Assembly (NCBI GenBank): GCA_025558095.1
Contig: JAIVFI010000022.1
Coordinates: 558,001 to 622,000 of the forward strand
Length of the DNA: 64,000 nucleotides
Direction of reading: 5' to 3'
Origin: Hyaloraphidium curvatum
Lineage: Eukaryota > Monoblepharomycota > Hyaloraphidiomycetes > Hyaloraphidiales > Hyaloraphidiaceae
The translations under genes and the position numbers were made by a program. The notes beneath the pieces are model-generated. The model saw only the letters and a program-made list of their open reading frames with translations. It had not been told where the DNA came from and did no database searches. This document shows, in pieces, positions 59,587 to 64,000 of the stretch (position 1 is its first letter; each line of letters opens with the position of its first letter).

Positions 59587-60261
59587 ATGTCACCACAAAT
59601 CACCACGGATTTCCCCCTCCCCCCGACCCCGCCGCGCCCTCCCTCCCCCGCGGCCCCCTCCTCGGACTCGGCCGCACCCCCGCGCCTGCGCCTCGCCCGC
59701 CTCCCCACGGTCCTCGCGACCCTCCCCTCGCCCTCCCTGATCACCCCGCCGCCGCCTTATTCGTCGTTTCCGGGCCCCGCGGAGATTTCCGCCGGCGCGG
59801 CGCGGCACGGCTTCTCCTTCGCCCCGGCTGCAAACGTGGACGCGGTGGAAGGGGGGGACCCGGGCGCGGCGGACTACAGGCGCTCCGCAATGCTCGCGAT
59901 CATGGGGATGCCGCCGCTCTCGGTGATGCTGGCGCCGGGGGAGCCGCGGTTCCGGTTCGCGGAGGAGCCGCGGCAGCAGCTTCGAAGGGACGGGGGCGGA
60001 GGGGACGGGTTCGTGAAGGGGTCGTGGAGGGACAGGCCGCTGCCGCCGGTGCCGGAGGAAGGGGCAGGGGAGAGGATGGAGTCGGGTGCGGGGGAGCCGG
60101 GCCGGACGAGCCCGCCTGTGCCTCCGCCGCGCGATCGGACGGCGGAGGTCGCCGGCGGCCACCCGGACGGGCCTGCGCCGCCGCCACAGGCGCACGTGCA
60201 GAGCCATGACCGGCACGGGGCGTCGCTGGATCCCGTCGCCGAGAACTGGCGGTTCCTCTGA
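59587..60261 (+). CDS. Proline-rich hypothetical protein with PPPY motif
   Basis: From ATG 59587 (MSPQITTDFPLPPTPPRPP) the frame gives 224 residues. The N-terminal third is Pro/Ser-rich with TPPPPYSSF, a potential WW-domain ligand. The middle contains a more ordered stretch (RRSAMLAIMGMPPLSVMLAP, GEPRFRFAEEPR), and the C-terminal part again Pro/Arg/Glu-rich (RDRPLPPVPEEGAG) with an SH3-ligand-like PxxP. Ends ENWRFL. No domain recognised. An in-frame ATG at 59464 exists. Moderate support: composition is biased, but the final 30 residues look protein-like. Confidence 0.45.
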   Translation: MSPQITTDFPLPPTPPRPPSPAAPSSDSAAPPRLRLARLPTVLATLPSPSLITPPPPYSSFPGPAEISAGAARHGFSFAPAANVDAVEGGDPGAADYRRSAMLAIMGMPPLSVMLAPGEPRFRFAEEPRQQLRRDGGGGDGFVKGSWRDRPLPPVPEEGAGERMESGAGEPGRTSPPVPPPRDRTAEVAGGHPDGPAPPPQAHVQSHDRHGASLDPVAENWRFL

Positions 60262-60346
60262 GGAACGACGGCAGCTTCTCGCTTTCCTTAGAATAGACAT
60301 CCCCGCCATCGCGTCGATTCCAAGCGCCAAACACCGGCACATCCCA

Positions 60347-60787
60347 CTACACCGGCGGCTCCTTTTGCAGCAGGTAGTACACCCACGAACAGGCCATGAC
60401 CGCGTCCCCGAGCACCTGCTTCTGCCAGTCGCCCTCGAGCGCCGGCACCTTGCTCGCGAACGCGAACCTCCACGCCGCCAGCGACCCGTGGATCGCCAGC
60501 GCGACCTTGCAAAAGTCCCTCCGGAATCCTTCGTCCTTTGCCGTGGCGGCCAGCCCCAGCAGCAGCGCGACGTCCACGAGCAGCACGCCCACGAGCGACT
60601 CGCTGGTGCGGATCGCGAGCCTGTCGTCCGGGGTCGAGCCGAGCAGCTTGGCGCCCTTTTCCTTGCCGTGTACCATGGCGGCCGCGTCGTCGAGGTTGGC
60701 GAGGATGGCGCCGCCGGTGAGGAGGTTTATGGCGGCGTGGGCGCGGCAGAGCGTGGAGAAGCGGAGGAGCGAGGGCAGCGAGGCCAT
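60347..60787 (-). CDS. Small four-helix membrane protein, unknown function
   Basis: Single exon, 146 residues from ATG 60787. Hydrophobic segments: AAINLLTGGAILANL, LVGVLLVDVALLLGLAATA, VALAIHGSLAAWRFAFA and VLGDAVMACSWVYYLL. The loop between helices 1 and 2 is charged (VHGKEKGAKLLGSTPDDRLA). Size and helix spacing resemble other short fungal four-TM proteins without assigned function. The start is supported by a compact N-terminus directly before the first helix. Confidence 0.7.
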   Translation of the reverse strand: MASLPSLLRFSTLCRAHAAINLLTGGAILANLDDAAAMVHGKEKGAKLLGSTPDDRLAIRTSESLVGVLLVDVALLLGLAATAKDEGFRRDFCKVALAIHGSLAAWRFAFASKVPALEGDWQKQVLGDAVMACSWVYYLLQKEPPV

Positions 60788-60993
60788 ATCGTGTACGAGA
60801 GGATGCTGGAAGGCAATGTGGCGATCGGATTTCCCGCTCGCGGCCCGTGGAGATCGGGGGAGACAGACGCGTTCTTCCGCCGGGGGGGACGGCTCCGGCC
60901 GCGTCCTGATCGCTGCGTCCTGATGGCCGCATCGAACTGTTTCTCCCCCGCATGGTCTGTTTTCCTCTGGGCCCCCCTATCCCGACGTGGACC

Positions 60994-62013
60994 ATGCCCG
61001 GACCATCCAAAATCGACCATCTCATCGGACTCATCTCCGCCGTCGAGGCGCTGCCGACCGCAACGGCGCAGGTCCGCGAGCTCGTCGGCCGCGGCGAGCT
61101 GTCGGCCGACCAGGCGCGCGAGGAGGGGTACGACATCGACGGCGACGGTTCGGCGTCGGAGAGCGGCGCTTCTGCATCGGACAGTGACGACGCGGGGAGC
61201 GGGAGCGGGGACGACGGCGGGTCCGCGTCGGAGGACAAATCCGTCTCGCAGGACGAATCCGGCTCGGGCTCCGAGGACGGCGCCTCGGGCTCGGAGGAGG
61301 AGCAGCTCATCTCCCTCGCCGACGTCAAGCTCGACCGGCTACGCTGGGATCTGTGCCAGGCGCTCAACAATTCGCGACCCTGCCGGATCGTCGAGGCCGT
61401 CCCGCACGTCCGCAAGATCCTGACGCTCTGGGACCGCAACTACCCCGGCGAACTCTCGATCGCGCCGGGTTTCTACCTCGCCGTGGCGCTGAGCAAGACC
61501 CCCGGGGGCGAGGCCGAGGCCGAGCGGTGGTTCGAGAAGCTGATCAAGCACCCGCAGGTCCGCGTGCCCGGCTCCGAGTGGGCGGACCGGGAACTGTGGG
61601 GTCGGGGCCACTACTCGAGGATGCTACGGCGGCTCGGGCGGGAGGAGGAGGCGGAGAAGCAGGAAAAGTGGCTGCGGAACTGGATCGCCGGGCACCCGTT
61701 CGGCATGTCGATGGACAGGTTCAGGTGGCTCGTGCTGGATCCCGAGCACGACGGGCCGGATTACATCCTGGGCCTTAAGGACGCCAAGAAGCACGAGAAG
61801 GCGCTCGGCCGGATGGGGGTCGTCTCGACGGGGACGGCTTCCATGGTGGTCGGCCCCGCGTCGCTGGACGAGTTTTGTGCCAATTGCAGGACGGCCACGC
61901 TGACGATGCAGCGGTGCTCGCGCTGCAAGGCCGCCAGGTACTGCTCGGTCGACTGCCAGACGGAGCACTGGGCCGAGCACAAGAAGGTCTGCAAGCGGCC
62001 ACCGAAGGACTGA
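60994..62013 (+). CDS. MYND zinc-finger protein with acidic N-terminus
   Basis: Single exon, 339 residues from ATG 60994 (an upstream ATG at 60952 is in frame). A Ser/Asp/Glu-rich stretch (~50-105) precedes a helical domain with TPR-like character (FYLAVALSKTPGGEAEAERW, YSRMLRRLGREEEAEKQEKW) and a C-terminal MYND finger: CANCRT, CSRCKAARYCSVDCQTEHWA, HKKVC. All zinc ligands are intact. It lacks the N-terminal VYDG domain and extra Cys pairs of the other MYND genes here, so it belongs to a different branch. Likely a protein-interaction adaptor; role unknown. Confidence 0.85.
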   Translation: MPGPSKIDHLIGLISAVEALPTATAQVRELVGRGELSADQAREEGYDIDGDGSASESGASASDSDDAGSGSGDDGGSASEDKSVSQDESGSGSEDGASGSEEEQLISLADVKLDRLRWDLCQALNNSRPCRIVEAVPHVRKILTLWDRNYPGELSIAPGFYLAVALSKTPGGEAEAERWFEKLIKHPQVRVPGSEWADRELWGRGHYSRMLRRLGREEEAEKQEKWLRNWIAGHPFGMSMDRFRWLVLDPEHDGPDYILGLKDAKKHEKALGRMGVVSTGTASMVVGPASLDEFCANCRTATLTMQRCSRCKAARYCSVDCQTEHWAEHKKVCKRPPKD

Positions 62014-62064
62014 CACGACCGGGCGCCGCGCGATCCGGAAACCGAGTCGACACCGTTTTGCCAA

Positions 62065-64000
62065 CTACAGCACCGCCCCCATCAGCGCCGCCGCCTTGAG
62101 CGAATGCCTCGCCCCCAGGTCCGCCATGATCTCCTCCGACCCGCCCGGGATCGCCGTCCCCCTCACCTCCCTGTACAGCCTTTCGACGCGGCCGCCCTGC
62201 CCGCCGCGGGTGTATGCGATGCCTCCCATTACTTGGCACGCTTCGCGGGCGCAGTATTCGAAGGTGCGGGTTGCTTGGAGCTTCAGGAGCTGGAACGCGC
62301 GCCCGTAAGGACATGGATCCGGGATTGGGCAGCCGGCACGTACCGCGGTGTGCCCTCCGAGCCTCATGCCCTGAAGGTGCTCCGGCATCTTCTGGAACTG
62401 GACTGGCAACGGATCGCCGTCAGCTCCAGCACAACGGGCCGGCGATCGTTCCGCCCACGGGAGAGGAAGTTGCACCACGCGTCCGTGCTCTCGATCTGCC
62501 GCGCCATCTGCGCGAACTTGTCCCGGATCACGGGGTGCTCGATCAGCAGCTTGCCGAACGTCTTGCGGCGGTGCTGTCGCGGGAGGGTCAGAGTGGCGGA
62601 GGCGAAGGCGGGGAAGAACCGACGGCGTAGTGCAGGGCGTCGGTGTAGACGTTGCGGGCGTGACGGAGGGCGCCGTAGGCGGCGGCGAGCCGTTCGCTTT
62701 GTCGGAGGAGTGTCAGATGGCCCATCGCTGGCAAGCGACGCAAAGATCGTACTGGTTGAAGTTCTGCATGATCACCTTGAACCCCTCGTTGAGCTTGCCG
62801 ATCAGGTTGCCGACCGGAACCTTCGACAGCTGATCAGCACTCAGATCCCGCGGTCCGCAACAGATTGGAGCCACCTTGTGGTCCTCGAACATCACGTAGC
62901 TCGTCCCCGCGAGCCCGCTGGTCTGCGTGTACACGTGCCGCGTTGTCAGCCCGGGGCCGCGCTCGCAGAGGAGGATGGAGATGCCAGCGCCGCCGGGGCC
63001 GCCGGTGCGGACGGCGGTGAGGAAGTAGGTCGCGAAGCGGCCGCCTGCGGTGGCGGTTAGGCACGATCGGGGCGGCAGGTGTCGAACCGACCCGTGATCC
63101 ACTGCAGGCGACTCGAGGGTCAGAAGCCCGTCAACTCCAGGCTCGAAAACGCCCACTTTCTTCTCGCCGTTGACGATAAAGTGCTTCCCGTCCTCGCTCA
63201 GCACCGCCCGCGTCAGCAGCCCCTGCACGTCCGATCCCGCGTGCGGTTCCGTGACCGCCAGCGACATGTGCTGCTCGCCGTTGAGCACCGCCGGGATCAC
63301 CCTGCGCTGCAGCTCGGGGGAGCCGAAGGCCATCAGGGGGGCGATGCCGACGGCGGCGCCGATGGTGATGCCGGCGTTCACGCCGGGGTAGCCTGAGCGG
63401 GTGAGCTCGTCATGAACGATCTGTTCTGGAGGTGGGACGGCGCGTCAGCTGCGGCAAAGGGGTCCCGCGAGAACCACCAACCGTGAAACACGTCAAACTC
63501 CCCCTCGGGCACACCGCCGGGCAGCGCGGGAACGCCGGGGATGTCCTTGACCCTGTTGTCGTGCCCCCACGAAACGGGCCCCGGCATCGCGCGGAGGATG
63601 CCCGCCTTTCCCGCGGCGAGGTGGATCGACTCGGGCAGGTACTCCCCGCGCCGCTCGAACGCCTCCTCCCAGTTGTCCGCGTGGGGGAGGATGTTCTCGG
63701 CGACCCAGGTCCGCATGAAGGCGCGGAGGCGCCGGTGCGAGTCCTTGTAGTCTGGGAGGGAGGGCGGGGAGTCAGAGCGAAGGCCGGACGCGGTCCGGAG
63801 GGCGACCCACAGGGGCTGTAGTTGTCCTGGTACCTGAACAAGGCGATTCATGGTCAGATGTCTCCACGCCGACTGCCGGGGTGGCACCAACCAGGCGGGC
63901 TCGCAGAACGGCGCGAGGTCTCCAAAGACCTCATTGTCTCCCGTCAACCACTGGTTCTTGGGCGCCACCGCCGCCGACGACGCCTTCTGGACCTCCGACA
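62065..64000 (-). CDS. Acyl-CoA dehydrogenase (start codon probably at the window edge)
   Basis: Ten exons read leftward: 64000-63892, 63833-63811, 63751-63482, 63425-63157, 63101-63092, 63044-62753, 62696-62624, 62573-62459, 62402-62344, 62289-62065. The first codon is ?TG with its first base outside the window, consistent with ATG; total 481 residues. Restored motifs: CEPAWYQDNYSPYYKDSHRR, HEQIVHDELTRSGYPGVN, LAVTEPHAGSDV, GEKKWITGGRFATYFLTAVR, MQNFNHERLAAAYG, RKTFGKLLIEHPVIRDKFAQ, YCAREACQVMGGIAYT and ERLYREVRGTAIPGGSEEIM. This FAD enzyme oxidises acyl-CoA thioesters (beta-oxidation or amino-acid catabolism); the fungal subgroup's substrate is unsettled. Exon 5 is only 10 nt. Confidence 0.9.

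Noticed and set aside
1-64000. CRISPR arrays, bacterial operons or ribosome binding sites
   Set aside because: Spliceosomal introns run through genes along the whole window; no direct-repeat/spacer array is present.

Overview
The window is nuclear DNA of a filamentous-fungus-like eukaryote, most likely a zoosporic or other early-diverging fungus, though a basidiomycete cannot be excluded. The reasons are short spliceosomal introns (46-105 nt in the models I trust, one doubtful one longer) with CTGAC/CTAAC-type branch sites, fungal families (Ecl1-like zinc protein, AsaB-type hydroxylase, adenine deaminase of the Aah1 type, GATA factor, Crypton tyrosine recombinase with a GCR1_C domain), an expanded MYND zinc-finger family, and very G+C-rich sequence. 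The G+C content also produces long spurious antisense reading frames. All splice sites here were inferred by eye from reading frames, paralogues and family motifs, with no transcript evidence.

Layout. 0-10 kb: 3' end of a streptogramin-lyase-like beta-propeller, an FAD monooxygenase, a decayed short-chain dehydrogenase, three multi-pass membrane proteins and a BTB-domain gene. 10-20 kb: an Ecl1-like protein, a palindrome-rich repeat, an AsaB-type oxygenase, an intact and a broken MYND gene, an Old Yellow Enzyme, a secreted Thr/Val-rich protein, adenine deaminase and an alpha/beta hydrolase. 20-30 kb: a large 2-oxoglutarate/Fe(II) oxygenase gene with one frameshift, a MYND gene, a DBH-like copper monooxygenase, the intact paralogue of the decayed dehydrogenase, a phosphotransferase and a broken MYND gene. 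30-38 kb: a secreted RTX-repeat protein with introns, an F-box protein, and two PPxY proteins flanking a membrane protein related to the one at 3.7 kb. 38-48 kb: a MYND cluster (intact, truncated, frameshifted and relic copies, one apparently split by a micro-inversion), a divergent homeodomain/Myb and GATA regulator pair, and an eight-exon Baeyer-Villiger monooxygenase. 47.8-59.5 kb: two divergent copies of an unrecognised AT-hook/coiled-coil family on either side of an HGSNAT-like acyltransferase, then a Crypton transposon with similar G+C-rich motif clusters at both ends. 59.5-64 kb: a proline-rich protein, a small membrane protein, another MYND gene and a ten-exon acyl-CoA dehydrogenase whose ATG probably lies at the right edge.

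This is accessory-type fungal sequence: oxidoreductases in the mould of secondary or xenobiotic metabolism mixed with fast-evolving, locally duplicating families and a tyrosine-recombinase transposon. I see no single pathway cluster. The most unusual elements are the Crypton with its terminal motif clusters, the neighbouring AT-hook family, the MYND family with its own N-terminal domain and the micro-inversion, and a recurrent GTGGGT 5' splice site.
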